A stretch of 64,000 nucleotides of DNA from VAZQ01 sp035693615 (GTDB taxonomy: Bacteria > Pseudomonadota > Alphaproteobacteria > Rhizobiales > Xanthobacteraceae), in contig DASSGH010000123.1 in NCBI GenBank assembly GCA_035693615.1, positions 57,971-121,970 of the forward strand, read 5' to 3'. Both the position numbers and the translations under genes were made by a program. The notes beneath the pieces are model-generated. The model saw only the letters and a program-made list of their open reading frames with translations, was not told the origin of the DNA and ran no database searches. Each line of letters opens with the position of its first letter. Within the stretch, counting starts at the first letter, position 1. Below are positions 43,763-52,684 of the stretch, in pieces.

Positions 43763-45370
43763 ATGACCACCACCTACGACGGCATTATTCTCGGCGCCGG
43801 GCACAACGGACTCATCCTGCAGGCCTATCTCGGCAAGGCTGGGCTCAAGACGCTCGCGATCGAGCGCCGCGCGTCCGCGGGCGGCGGCTTGAACACGATC
43901 GAAGACCCGCGGCGTCCCGGCTTCCTCCACAACACCCATGCCTTCTTCCTGCGCGCAGTCACCGCCATGCCGTGGTACGCCGACCTCGAGCTCGCGCGCC
44001 GCGGCGCGCAGCTGATCGAGCCCGAACTCAACGTCGCGCTCATCACCAGCGACGGCCGCGCGCTCGAATGGTGGACCGACATCGGCAAAACCATCGACTC
44101 GTTCGCCGCGTTCAGCCGACGCGACGCCGCCACCTTGCGCCGCTGGCACGACGAGTTCGTGCCGATCGTCGCGCAGATTCTCGCGCCGGAAGCGCGCTCG
44201 CCGCCGCTGCCGCCGGAGGCGCGGCGGGCGCTCCTTTCCCGCACGCCCGCCGGCCGGCGGCTCCTGGAGGTGAGCGCGCTCTCGCCGCTCGAATTCGTCG
44301 AACGGGAATTCGAGCATCCGGCCATCAAGGCGGGCCTCCTGTTCTTCAACGGACTGCGCGAAGTCGACCTGCAGCTGCCCGGCTTCGGCCATCATATCGC
44401 CGCGCTGCTGGCGAGCCCGGCCAAGGCGCAGATGGCGCGCGGCGGCTCGGCGGCGCTCGCGCGCGCGCTCGAGGCCGCAGTGCGCGAAACCGGCGGCGAG
44501 ATCCGACTCAACACGGAGCCCGCGCGCATCGTGGTCGACGGCGGCCGCGCGGTGGGCATCGAAACCCACGAGGGCGAATTAATCCGCGCCAAGCATCTCG
44601 TCGCCTCGTCGCTCAACCCGCATCAGACCTTTCTCGATCTGATCGACGAGCGCTTTTTGCCGCGCGAAATCCGCGAGCGCGCGCGCCGCTTTCGTTACAA
44701 CCTGCTGGCGCCGCTATTTGCCTTGCACCTCAACCTCGCCGAGCCGCCGCGCTATCGCGCGAGCGCCGCGCATCCCGAGCTGGCGCGCGCCTTTATGGTG
44801 ATCCTCGGCCTCGACCACGTCGCGCGCTTCGGCGACATCCTGCGCCACCACGAGGCCGGCACCATTCCGCCGACCGTCATGTGGGGCGCCTGCCCGACGC
44901 TGTTCGATCCGAGCCAGGCGCCGGACGGCCGTCACACCGCGTTCATGTGGGAGAAGCTGCCCTATCGCGTCGACGGCGATGCCGCCAATTGGGACCGCTT
45001 GGGCGCGGCGCACGCCCGCGCAATGCTCGAGATGTGGCAAGCGCACGCGCCCAACCTGGCTGACGTAATCCTCGATTCGTTTGCCCGTACGCCGCTCGAC
45101 ATCACGCGCGATCTCCCCAACATGCGCGAGGGCGATCTCCTCGTCGGCGCGTTCGCCGACGATCAGGTCGGCTATCACCGCCCGTTCCCCGGGGCGGGCG
45201 CCTACCGCACGCATCTGCCGGGCCTTTATCTCTGTGGCGCCAGCAGCCACCCCGGCGGCAACATCACCGGTCTGCCTGCCTACAACGCCGCGCAAGTGAT
45301 CCTCGCCGATCTCGGCCTTGCCGCCGACTGGATGCCCACGCCCATCGCCGCGCAGTTCGCCGCGATCTAG
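43763..45370 (+). CDS. Phytoene-desaturase-like FAD oxidoreductase
   Basis: A 535-residue FAD-dependent oxidoreductase of the CrtI / PYROXD2-like group. The FAD motif IILGAGHNGLILQAYLGKAG is at the N-terminus, and the C-terminal FAD block is GLYLCGASSHPGGNITGLPA. Carotenoid genes are absent nearby, so a carotenoid role is unlikely; relatives act on varied substrates and most are uncharacterised. The ATG at 43763 is chosen; upstream frame is repeat sequence. The last 20 or so residues (MPTPIAAQFAAI) are variable. The amidase gene follows 73 bp on. Confidence 0.9.
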   Translation: MTTTYDGIILGAGHNGLILQAYLGKAGLKTLAIERRASAGGGLNTIEDPRRPGFLHNTHAFFLRAVTAMPWYADLELARRGAQLIEPELNVALITSDGRALEWWTDIGKTIDSFAAFSRRDAATLRRWHDEFVPIVAQILAPEARSPPLPPEARRALLSRTPAGRRLLEVSALSPLEFVEREFEHPAIKAGLLFFNGLREVDLQLPGFGHHIAALLASPAKAQMARGGSAALARALEAAVRETGGEIRLNTEPARIVVDGGRAVGIETHEGELIRAKHLVASSLNPHQTFLDLIDERFLPREIRERARRFRYNLLAPLFALHLNLAEPPRYRASAAHPELARAFMVILGLDHVARFGDILRHHEAGTIPPTVMWGACPTLFDPSQAPDGRHTAFMWEKLPYRVDGDAANWDRLGAAHARAMLEMWQAHAPNLADVILDSFARTPLDITRDLPNMREGDLLVGAFADDQVGYHRPFPGAGAYRTHLPGLYLCGASSHPGGNITGLPAYNAAQVILADLGLAADWMPTPIAAQFAAI

Positions 45371-45443
45371 TGTGCTATGCGTGGCGGATGATTCAGCAAG
45401 GCGACGACAGCAGCACGGGCGGTACCGGTCCAGGCGCAAGCTA

Positions 45444-46862
45444 ATGACCTCAGGCGAGACAGTAGCGGCGATCGTGGAGGCGCATCGCGCGGGCGCAAGC
45501 CCCGAGGCGACCGTCGCGCGCGCCTACGCGCGCATCCGTGCGCACGCCGATCCCGCGATCTTCATCACGCTGCGCGACGAAACCGCAGCGCTCGCCGAGG
45601 CGAAGGCGCTCGCGGCGCGGCGCGCGGCGGATCGCGCGCTCGCCGATCTGCCGTTCTACGGCGTGCCGGTCGCGATCAAGGACAACATCGATGTCGAGGG
45701 GCTTCCCACCACCGCCGCCTGCCCCGCCTTTGCCTATACGCCGGCGAAAGACGCAACCTGCGTCGCGCGGCTGCGGCGCGCTGGCGCAATCGTCATCGGC
45801 AAGACCAATCTCGATCAATTCGCCACCGGGCTCGTCGGCGTGCGCACGCCCCACGGCATCGCGCGCAACCTGTTCGATCCGGCGCTGATCCCCGGCGGAT
45901 CGAGCACGGGCTCGGCGATCGCGGTGGCGGCAGGCCTCGTGTCGCTCGCGCTCGGCACCGATACCGCGGGCTCGGGCCGCGTGCCGGCGGCGCTCGGCAA
46001 CATCGTGGGGTTAAAGCCGAGCCTCGGGCTGGTCTCGGCCGCGGGCGTGGTGCCGGCCTGCCGCAGCATCGATTGCGTGTCCGTGCTTGCGCTCACCGTC
46101 GATGACGCGTTCGCCGCGCTCGCCGCCATCGCCGGGTTCGACAGCGCTGATCCCTATTCGCGCCGGCGCGGTCTCGGCGCGTTGAAAGAGGTGCCGCGCG
46201 GCGCCCGGCTCGGCGTCCCTAAGCCGGATCAGCGGGAGTTCTTTGGCGACAGAGCGTCCGCCGCTGCTTACGACGATGCGCTGGCGCGCTTGGCGCGGCT
46301 CGGCGCAAGCATCAGCGAATTCGACATGGCGCCGTTCTACGAGACGGCGCGCCTCCTCTACGAGGGGGCCTGGGTCGCCGAGCGCTACCTCGCCGCGCGC
46401 ACGGTAATCGAGGCGGCGCCCGAGGCAATGCATCCGGTGACGCGGCAGATCATCCTCGCCGGCGCCAAGATCAGCGCGGCGGATGCGTTTACCGGCTTCT
46501 ACCGGCTCGAGGAGCTGCGCCGTGTCTGCGAGGCGACCTTCCGCTCGATGGATGCCATGGCGCTGCCGACCGTGCCGACGGTCTACACGGTCGAGCAAGT
46601 GCTCGCTGATCCCGTCGCGCCCAACAGCCGACTGGGCACCTATACCAATTTCGTCAACCTGCTCGACCTTTGCGCGCTCGCGCTGCCGGCGACGATGCGC
46701 GCGGACGGCACGCCCTTCGGCATCACGCTCGTTGCGCCCGCGGGCCAGGACGCGGCGCTCGCTTCGATCGGCCGCGCGTTCCACGCCGCGACCGCGCTGC
46801 CGCTTGGCGCCACCGGCGCGCCGCAGCCCGCGCTTGCTGAAAAGGCGAGGGTCAGCGTGTAG
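45444..46862 (+). CDS. AtzF-like amidase (allophanate hydrolase amidase domain only)
   Basis: A 472-residue amidase-signature enzyme. The Ser-cisSer-Lys triad is Lys79 (VPVAIKDNIDVEG), Ser153/154 (PGGSSTGSA) and Ser177 in GTDTAGSGRVPA; this last block is that of allophanate hydrolase AtzF rather than common amidases. AtzF cleaves allophanate to ammonia and carbon dioxide. The C-terminal AtzF domain, normally about 130 residues, is missing, so the substrate may differ. The ATG at 45444 is used. It ends the plus-strand catabolic run, hinting that the compound degraded contains nitrogen; that is inference. Confidence 0.88.
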   Translation: MTSGETVAAIVEAHRAGASPEATVARAYARIRAHADPAIFITLRDETAALAEAKALAARRAADRALADLPFYGVPVAIKDNIDVEGLPTTAACPAFAYTPAKDATCVARLRRAGAIVIGKTNLDQFATGLVGVRTPHGIARNLFDPALIPGGSSTGSAIAVAAGLVSLALGTDTAGSGRVPAALGNIVGLKPSLGLVSAAGVVPACRSIDCVSVLALTVDDAFAALAAIAGFDSADPYSRRRGLGALKEVPRGARLGVPKPDQREFFGDRASAAAYDDALARLARLGASISEFDMAPFYETARLLYEGAWVAERYLAARTVIEAAPEAMHPVTRQIILAGAKISAADAFTGFYRLEELRRVCEATFRSMDAMALPTVPTVYTVEQVLADPVAPNSRLGTYTNFVNLLDLCALALPATMRADGTPFGITLVAPAGQDAALASIGRAFHAATALPLGATGAPQPALAEKARVSV

Positions 46863-46888
46863 GCCGGCATGTCTTGGGCCCCCCTCCT

Positions 46889-46956
46889 GCCCTCATCCTG
46901 AGGAGCCGCACTTTAAGCGCGTAAAAGCGCTTTGGGCGCCTCCTCCGGATGAGGCA
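46889..46956. repeat. Palindromic intergenic repeat, copy 3
   Basis: A short member: TGCCCTCATCCTGAGGAGCC at the left, GCCTCCTCCGGATGAGGCAG at the right, and an inner AAGCGCGTAAAAGCGCTT hairpin. It lies between the convergent amidase and rpsU genes and could serve as a terminator for both. Confidence 0.7.
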
Positions 46957-47015
46957 GCTCGCGCGCTTGCCTCTCTCGGAGGGAAGGCGGAAAAGACCGA
47001 TTTGCTGTGCTGAAC

Positions 47016-47279
47016 TCAGAAGGATCGCGGCGGCGGCGCGCGACGCGGCGCAACCTCCCGCTTTTTCGGCATGGGGAGCAAGCCTTCCCGCTGCGCCTGC
47101 TTCCTGGCCGCCTTGCGCGCCCTGCGGATGGCTTCCGCCTTCTCGCGCGTCTTGCGCTCAGAGGGTTTTTCGTACGCCTTCCGCCGCTTCATCTCGCGAA
47201 AGACACCCTCGCGTTGCAGCTTCTTTTTGAGCACTCTTAGAGCTTGATCGACATTGTTGTCGCGAACGATGACCTGCAA
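47016..47279 (-). CDS. rpsU: 30S ribosomal protein S21
   Basis: An 87-residue S21, a small-subunit protein taking part in initiation. The body reads LQVIVRDNNVDQALRVLKKK, then REMKRRKAYEKPSERKTREK, and ends in a basic tail rich in Arg and Pro. Homologues begin MQVLVRDNN, and here that first codon is TTG, so I start at 47279; the ATG further up would add 14 unlikely residues. cspA lies just upstream on the same strand, with 60 bp and a strong hairpin between. Many alphaproteobacteria carry more than one rpsU. Confidence 0.93.
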   Translation of the reverse strand: MQVIVRDNNVDQALRVLKKKLQREGVFREMKRRKAYEKPSERKTREKAEAIRRARKAARKQAQREGLLPMPKKREVAPRRAPPPRSF

Positions 47280-47300
47280 AATTTTTCCAATCGTGGTGGT

Positions 47301-47315
47301 GGCGCCGCAGGCGCC
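47301..47315 (-). promoter_or_regulatory. Hairpin between cspA and rpsU
   Basis: GGCGCC-TGC-GGCGCC on the minus strand, a perfect 6-bp GC stem with a 3-base loop, lies between the cspA stop and the rpsU TTG start. No T-run follows, so it is not a plain terminator. It could attenuate readthrough or protect the cspA message. Confidence 0.4.
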
Positions 47316-47339
47316 GTGCAAGCGGCTGACGTTGCCGCG

Positions 47340-47543
47340 TCAGCGAGTTTTGAGATTCTCAGCGGACTGCTTGCCGCGGTTGCTGACGAGCTCGTATTCG
47401 ACCACTTGACCCTCATTGAGCGAGCTCAGGCCGGCGCGCTCGACCGCGGAGATATGCACGAATACGTCCTTGCCGCCGTCCTGCGGCTGAATGAATCCAT
47501 AACCCTTCGTCGGGTTGAACCATTTCACGGTGCCAGTAGCCAT
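47340..47543 (-). CDS. cspA: Cold-shock protein (CspA family)
   Basis: A 67-residue single cold-shock domain. RNP1 is KGYGFIQP and RNP2 is VFVHISAVE, with the opening MATGTVKWFNPTKG. It binds single-stranded RNA and DNA and can act as an RNA chaperone. Two ATGs are adjacent; the second (47543) stands five bases from GGAGG and is preferred. Cotranscription with rpsU is likely. Whether it is cold-induced cannot be told from the sequence. The upstream region is 490 bp, long enough for a structured leader. Confidence 0.97.
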   Translation of the reverse strand: MATGTVKWFNPTKGYGFIQPQDGGKDVFVHISAVERAGLSSLNEGQVVEYELVSNRGKQSAENLKTR

Positions 47544-48033
47544 CATGGCCTCCTTTGTCTGCACGAAGCTAATCGCGGTCACATGACGATCGTGCGACCG
47601 CTTATCCGAAGTCAGCGTTGCCTATGGGGAGCCCCACCGCGAGTGCGCGACAAAACAAGGCCAAACTCGAATACCGGTAGTGTACGCGGTTCCGGCAAAC
47701 GGTTCAACCGCGTGATTGGATCGAAAACGAAAGCCGAGCGTCCTCGACAATTTCGTCAATAAGGCGCAGGGTCGGCCATCACCGGCCATAACACGCAAGC
47801 ATGCAGGCGCCGGTGGCGGGGAGACCAGTCGCGGCTCCCGCCGGTGACCAGAGGAGCGTGACGTGTGGATGATCTCATTTGCCCTGGCGCTGGTGCGGGC
47901 GCCCGCTTTGTACCGGCGGCCGTCATTCCCAGCAACTCTCTTTGAGGGTTGCGCGGATGACGCGACGCGCAGCGCTTGCAGCGTCGCCGGCAACACATAC
48001 GTATCCATCGTTAACTGCAGAAAGGATTGAGTC
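47544..48033. other. Intergenic region between cspA and a divergent small gene
   Basis: 490 bp with no supported gene. It must hold the cspA promoter and leader and the promoter of the 76-residue gene at 48034. I see scattered partial inverted repeats (around 47800-47850) but no clear boxes. Open frames here have atypical composition. Confidence 0.6.
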
Positions 48034-48264
48034 ATGCGGATTTATATTTTCAAATCGGAGACGAGAAAAGGTTTGCAAGCCTTCGCGGGCGACCTCACCG
48101 GCAGCAGGCTTCCACAGCAACTGGGTCCTTGGACCGCCACGGGCGCCGTCGGGCCGGAGAAGGCTCCGCCCCATAAATTCTCGCGCGACGCGATCGAACA
48201 GGCAATCGACAGCAAAGGATTTCAGCTCTGGCGCTTGGCCAAGAAGGCGGCCGCGGAGGCCTGA
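48034..48264 (+). CDS. Conserved small protein of unknown function
   Basis: A 76-residue soluble protein starting MRIYIFKSETRKGLQAFAGD and containing APPHKFSRDAIEQAIDSKGF. I recall near-identical short proteins in Bradyrhizobium-type genomes, always of unknown function. The start is supported by AAAGGA upstream. No domain is recognised. It is divergent from cspA. Confidence 0.7.
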   Translation: MRIYIFKSETRKGLQAFAGDLTGSRLPQQLGPWTATGAVGPEKAPPHKFSRDAIEQAIDSKGFQLWRLAKKAAAEA

Positions 48265-49118
48265 GGCGAGTTTTCCAAACGCGGCCTCTCCGCGATATCG
48301 CTCCTGTAAACAACACGAAAAAATCAGGCGCGCCCGGCACAACCCTCGCCTCCGCTTGCACAGCAACGAGAAAGCTGGTGCTGCGTGCTCCTGCGCCACG
48401 CGCGGACGGCTTACAATTTTGAGTTGGTATTTTCATTGTAAATAACAATCCCAGAACAATGGGAGCTCGCCCGACACACGCGCAGGTTGGTTTCACCAAC
48501 GCATCTGTCTGCGCGCACGCGATCATCGGCTTCGTTCCGCCTGCCCTCATACTGAGGAGCATCGCAGACAACGCGAGCCCACGTCCTTCGACCGCCAAGA
48601 CCGCGCTGCGATGCGTCGCGAAGCATGAAGACGCCCCGCTCGTCCCCATCCTTCGAGAAGCGCCTACGGTGCGTTCGAGTTGGCGGTACCATCTCGCCTG
48701 CGCGCTCCTCAGGATGAGGACAGCAATTCACCATCTTCAAAGCCCCTTTCATTCCCGCGGCGCGTTTCGGCGCGCGGGCGTTTGCATTCTTACTTCGCCA
48801 ACCCGATCGCGGGGCGGGCGTGCGAATCTATGGCACCGACGCGATTCGTAGTCAATACAGAAATTCGACACGTAGCCAGATAAAAAGAGTCGTGCGGAAC
48901 GATCACGACCCGGCTTTGAATTTGAGTTCGAAAGCTCAGATGTTTGCGTGCGACGCGCGCGCGCAGAGCGCGACCCGCCGGTTGCTTGGGCGCCCTGATC
49001 GGGAGCATCATGCTGCCGGCAACGCGGAGCGGCGGAATCGCAAGATGGGCCGCAGATAGGCCGCGCGCCGACGTGGCCAACGAAGCCGACTAGAGCTTCG
49101 ATAGTCGAGGAGGATTCG
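48265..49118. other. Long intergenic region with repeat
   Basis: 854 bp without a gene I can support. The middle (48541-48720) is a palindromic repeat. The left part has an AT-richer stretch (48410-48455) unusual for this window. The right part leads to the receptor gene at 49119 and holds its promoter. Open frames here are shadows. Confidence 0.6.
48541..48720. repeat. Palindromic intergenic repeat, copy 4
   Basis: The longest member, 180 bp: left end CTGCCCTCATACTGAGGAGC, right end CGCTCCTCAGGATGAGGACA, with inner CATCCTTCGAGAAGCG. It includes GCGATGCGTCGCGAAGCATG near the middle. Confidence 0.7.
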
Positions 49119-50093
49119 ATGCCATTCCGTACCGCGTGCGGCGCCGCGGCGTGCGCCGTACTCGTCACGCTCGCGCCGGCCGCGCGCGCGCAGGACTGGC
49201 CGAACCGCATGGTGCTGACTATCAGCCCGCTGACCGCAGGCAACGCCGCCGACACCGTGGCGCGCATCGTGCTCGATCAGGTCGGCAAGCAGGTGGGCCA
49301 GTCCTTTGTGATCGAGAACCGGCCGGGCGCCGGCGGGACGACCGGCTCCGCGGCGGCGGCCAAGGCCGATCCCGACGGTTACACGCTCTTTCTCTTGACG
49401 GCCTCCCAGGGGTCCTACGCTGCCCTGCACAAGAGCCTGCCTTACGATCCGGTGCGCGATTTCATGCCCGTCGCCATGTTGGGCGTGCAGCCGAGCGTGC
49501 TGGTCGCCGCGCCGTCGAAAGGTTGGACGTCGGTCGCCGACCTGGTCAACGCCGCCAAGGCCGCGCCCGGCGTGTTGAACTTTGCCTCCGCCGGACTCGG
49601 CTCCGCGTCGCACTGGGCGGGCGAGCGCTTGCGCCTCGCTGCCGGGATCAATGTGCAGCACATTCCGTTCCGCGGTCCGGTCGAGGCCTTCACGGAGGTG
49701 ATGACCGGGCGCGTCGATTTCTACTTCCTGCCGGTCGCGCCCGCGCTGCCCAACATCCGCGACGGCAAGTTGGTGGCGCTGGCGGTCAGCACGCCGAAAC
49801 GGGCGCCGATGCTGCCGAACGTGCCGACGGTGGCGGAGGCGGGCTATCCCGAAGCGCAGTACCTGTTCTGGGGCGGGGTGGGCTTCCCGACGAAGACGCC
49901 GCGCGCCATTATCGATCGGCTGCACGCCGAAACCGAGAAGGCGCTGGCCGCGCCGGCGGTGCAGGAGCGACTGACGACGCTAGGCGTGGAACCGACGCCG
50001 ATGACGGTCGAGGAGTTCGGCACGTTCTACCGCGACGATGTCGCGGCGATCCTCAAGCTCGCAAAAGACGCCAACATCGCGCCGACGAACTGA
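49119..50093 (+). CDS. Bug/TctC-type periplasmic solute receptor
   Basis: A 324-residue tripartite-tricarboxylate-transporter receptor (Bug family). A signal peptide ends near ARAQDWP. The body has VIENRPGAGGTTGSAAAAKA, the PDGYTLFLLT motif, ASAGLGSASHWAGERL and the ligand-lid sequence VQHIPFRGPVEAFTEVMTGR. The ATG at 49119 has AGGAGG at ideal spacing. No TctA or TctB membrane gene is near, as is common for the many orphan Bug genes of proteobacteria. The ligand is unknown; carboxylates are usual. Confidence 0.93.
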   Translation: MPFRTACGAAACAVLVTLAPAARAQDWPNRMVLTISPLTAGNAADTVARIVLDQVGKQVGQSFVIENRPGAGGTTGSAAAAKADPDGYTLFLLTASQGSYAALHKSLPYDPVRDFMPVAMLGVQPSVLVAAPSKGWTSVADLVNAAKAAPGVLNFASAGLGSASHWAGERLRLAAGINVQHIPFRGPVEAFTEVMTGRVDFYFLPVAPALPNIRDGKLVALAVSTPKRAPMLPNVPTVAEAGYPEAQYLFWGGVGFPTKTPRAIIDRLHAETEKALAAPAVQERLTTLGVEPTPMTVEEFGTFYRDDVAAILKLAKDANIAPTN

Positions 50094-50167
50094 CGCGGCG
50101 GCGCTTGCGGCCGGAGCTCCTGCGTATCGCTAAATCCTTATCCGGGGTGATGCACCGGCTCGCGCGT

Positions 50168-50989
50168 TCAGCAATGGGCGACGATGATGTTGGAGGTCAT
50201 CGCGCCGACGACCTTCCCGTCCGTCAACAATTGCCCCATTTCGTCCCGCATACGGGCGAAGACGGCATGCTGAATGTCTTGCGCGAGCTCGGCAACGCCG
50301 GGCGACACCGGCGTCGCGGCGAAGGATTGGACGGCCTGCTCCACTCCGCCTTCAAGCACCATAGGCAACGAGGGGGTCGAGAGACGAACGTCGCGGAAGC
50401 CGGCGTCCTCCGCCGCGGATTTGAGCGCCGCGCCGCTTGGCCAGCTAAAGGGAGCGACGATCAGCTCTGCGAGCGCGGCCGGCGCGCGGTCGCGCAATGC
50501 CGCGTGGAAACTAGCAAAGATTTGGTTGCGCTCGAGCTCCGCCCACACCGCGATGGCGGCGCGCCCGCCCGGTTTCAATACGCGGCGCATTTCACGCAAG
50601 GCGGCGGGGCGGTCGGGAAAGAACTGCAGCCCCTGCTGACACAGAACCGCGTCGAATGCTCCGGCCGCAGCCGGAAGAGGAGCGGCGGGAGAATTGCGGT
50701 ACTCGATCGGCGCCGCGCCCGGCGGCGGAGCCTTGGCTTTGGCGATATCCAGCATCGGCTGGGCGATGTCGATGGCGACGACGCGCCCCTCGGCGCCGAG
50801 GCGCACCGCCGCGAGCCGTGCCACTGTCCCGGGTCCGGTGGCGACGTCGAGGACGGATTCGCCGCGGCGAAGATCGGCGGCCTCGAGCAACAGCTTTGCC
50901 CAGGGCTCGAACAGCCTGGGGACGAAGAACTCGTCATAGGCCTTCGGGACGGAAGGGATGTTGAACTGAAACCGGGTTGCGTCGGTCAT
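50168..50989 (-). CDS. Class I SAM-dependent methyltransferase
   Basis: A 273-residue UbiE/COQ5-like methyltransferase. Motif I is VLDVATGPGTVARLA, then the acidic VVAIDIAQPMLDIAKAKA, the post-I DAVLCQQGLQFFPDRPAAL and the LKPGGRAAIAVW block. The substrate cannot be told. The ATG at 50989 (MTDATRFQFN) is preferred over one 13 codons earlier. It is convergent with the Bug receptor gene. Not in an obvious operon. Confidence 0.9.
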   Translation of the reverse strand: MTDATRFQFNIPSVPKAYDEFFVPRLFEPWAKLLLEAADLRRGESVLDVATGPGTVARLAAVRLGAEGRVVAIDIAQPMLDIAKAKAPPPGAAPIEYRNSPAAPLPAAAGAFDAVLCQQGLQFFPDRPAALREMRRVLKPGGRAAIAVWAELERNQIFASFHAALRDRAPAALAELIVAPFSWPSGAALKSAAEDAGFRDVRLSTPSLPMVLEGGVEQAVQSFAATPVSPGVAELAQDIQHAVFARMRDEMGQLLTDGKVVGAMTSNIIVAHC

Positions 50990-51114
50990 CGCGGTGCAAA
51001 GCCTAGCATGGCTGCCGCGCAGCGGCATCCGGGGCTTCGCCTGGCGCGAGACTCAAACAAGATGCGACGCATCCCGCTCAGGGTCGAAGACGCGCGTCTG
51101 GGCCGCATGCCACC

Positions 51115-52500
51115 TTATGCCAGGCGCGCCACACCTTCCGGTTTCTCCCCCAGCGCCAGCGTATCGCCTTCCGGCAGCGGCTGCCCCCGCGTCTCCGGCA
51201 GGAACGGCACGGCGAGAAGCCCGAGGATATAGAACATGCCGATGATGGTTGCTGCCTTGCCGTAGCCGCCAAGGCTCACGATCAAGGTGCCGGCGATCAG
51301 CGGAGCGATCGCCGAAATGAGCCGCGGCGCGTTGAAGATGAAGCCCGCGGCGGTCGCACGCATGCGCGTCGGAAACAGCTCGGGTAGCCAGATCGGCGTC
51401 CACGAAAAGCAACCCTGGATGAAAAACCCATAGAGTGCGAACGCAGCGAGCAGCAGATGGATGTCCTTGACCCACAGATAGACGACGGGCGTGAGGACAA
51501 GGCACATCAGGTAATAAAGCATCGTCGTCGGCTTGCGGCCGAAGGCATCGGCGAGGAAGCCGAAGCTCGCGAAGCCGGCCAAGGCGCCGAGGTTCTGGAT
51601 CAACCCGACCAGCGCCGCATAGCGCTGGGCCGGTAGCGCCGCCGCGGCGGCGACCGATCCCACATAGGCCGGCACGAAGGTCGACACGCCCCAATAGCCG
51701 ATCGTCACCGACAACGACATCACGAAAGTAACAACGAGGCGCAAGCGCACCGCGGGTTCGGCGAACATGTCGATGAGCGTGAAGCGCACCAGTGCCGCGT
51801 TCTCGCCTTCAAGTGTCGCGCCTTGGCGGCGCAGATGATAGGCGGCCCGGCGGCGCCGGTTGGATTCCTCCCAGCGCGGTGATTCCGGAATGTTGCGCCG
51901 AATCCAGAACACGACGAGCGCCGGCAGCACACCGATCAGGTACATATAGCGCCAGGCGCCGGGGCCGGAGCTGCCGATGGCGAGCCAAACGCCCGAGGCG
52001 AGGATGCTGCCGATCGGATATCCCGACTGCAGGAACGCGCCGCCCTTGCCGCGCGCCTTCGCCGGCCACAGCTCGGCGGTGATCGAGGCGCCGGTCGCCC
52101 ATTCCGACCCGATGGCGAGCCCGACAAGAAACCGCAACACGGCAAACGAGACCCAATCCCAGGCGAACGCGCTCAAACCCGTGAGCAGCGAATAGGCCAG
52201 AATGGTCAGCGTCATCGAGCGCTTGCGGCCGAGATAATCGGCGAGCACGCCGCCAAGGAGCCCGCCGAGCCCCCAGCCGAAGACCGTGATGGCGATGATC
52301 GCGCCGGCGTAGGCGGGAATGAACTGGTATTGCGAGGGGTCGAGCAGCTGATGCAGCGCCACGCCGACAGTGAGGATAAGCGCGAACACCTCGAAGCCGT
52401 CGAAGGTCCAGCCGAGATTCGACGCGACCAGCGCCTTCCATTGCGTGCGGTCGAGCGCGCGATACCACGGCACAGCGCCGTGCGCGGCGAATTCGCTCAT
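51115..52500 (-). CDS. MFS transporter
   Basis: A 461-residue major-facilitator protein with about twelve helices, of the sugar/organic-acid porter (AAHS/SHS-like) type. The loop-2 motif is GLLGGVLADYLGRKRSMTLT and the second-half motif is GFASFGFLADAFGRKPTTML. There is also WIRRNIPESPRWEE, common to organic-acid porters. Start ATG 52500 has GGGAGGAAAGC before it. The substrate is likely an organic or aromatic acid, by family only. It follows the methyltransferase's upstream side on the same strand, 126 bp away. Confidence 0.92.
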   Translation of the reverse strand: MSEFAAHGAVPWYRALDRTQWKALVASNLGWTFDGFEVFALILTVGVALHQLLDPSQYQFIPAYAGAIIAITVFGWGLGGLLGGVLADYLGRKRSMTLTILAYSLLTGLSAFAWDWVSFAVLRFLVGLAIGSEWATGASITAELWPAKARGKGGAFLQSGYPIGSILASGVWLAIGSSGPGAWRYMYLIGVLPALVVFWIRRNIPESPRWEESNRRRRAAYHLRRQGATLEGENAALVRFTLIDMFAEPAVRLRLVVTFVMSLSVTIGYWGVSTFVPAYVGSVAAAAALPAQRYAALVGLIQNLGALAGFASFGFLADAFGRKPTTMLYYLMCLVLTPVVYLWVKDIHLLLAAFALYGFFIQGCFSWTPIWLPELFPTRMRATAAGFIFNAPRLISAIAPLIAGTLIVSLGGYGKAATIIGMFYILGLLAVPFLPETRGQPLPEGDTLALGEKPEGVARLA

Positions 52501-52684
52501 GCTTTCCTCCCTGGCGTCGGTGCGGCTGCTCGTGCCGGCAGCTCGCGGACGAAAAGCTTATGCCCAGATCGCGGGGGCTTGGAAGGCCGCTCTTCGCCGC
52601 CGCCCGGCGCCGCATGTTCTCCTGCCATTAACCAGCCGTGAACCATGCTTTGACACAAGAGCCCTGTGGCAAGGGGACAAGGAT

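Noticed and set aside
43763..45370. Carotenoid biosynthesis gene
   Set aside because: Only the general CrtI-like FAD pattern is present and no other carotenoid gene is near.
48749..49267. A 172-codon minus-strand frame
   Set aside because: It overlaps the receptor gene antisense and has no protein-like pattern.
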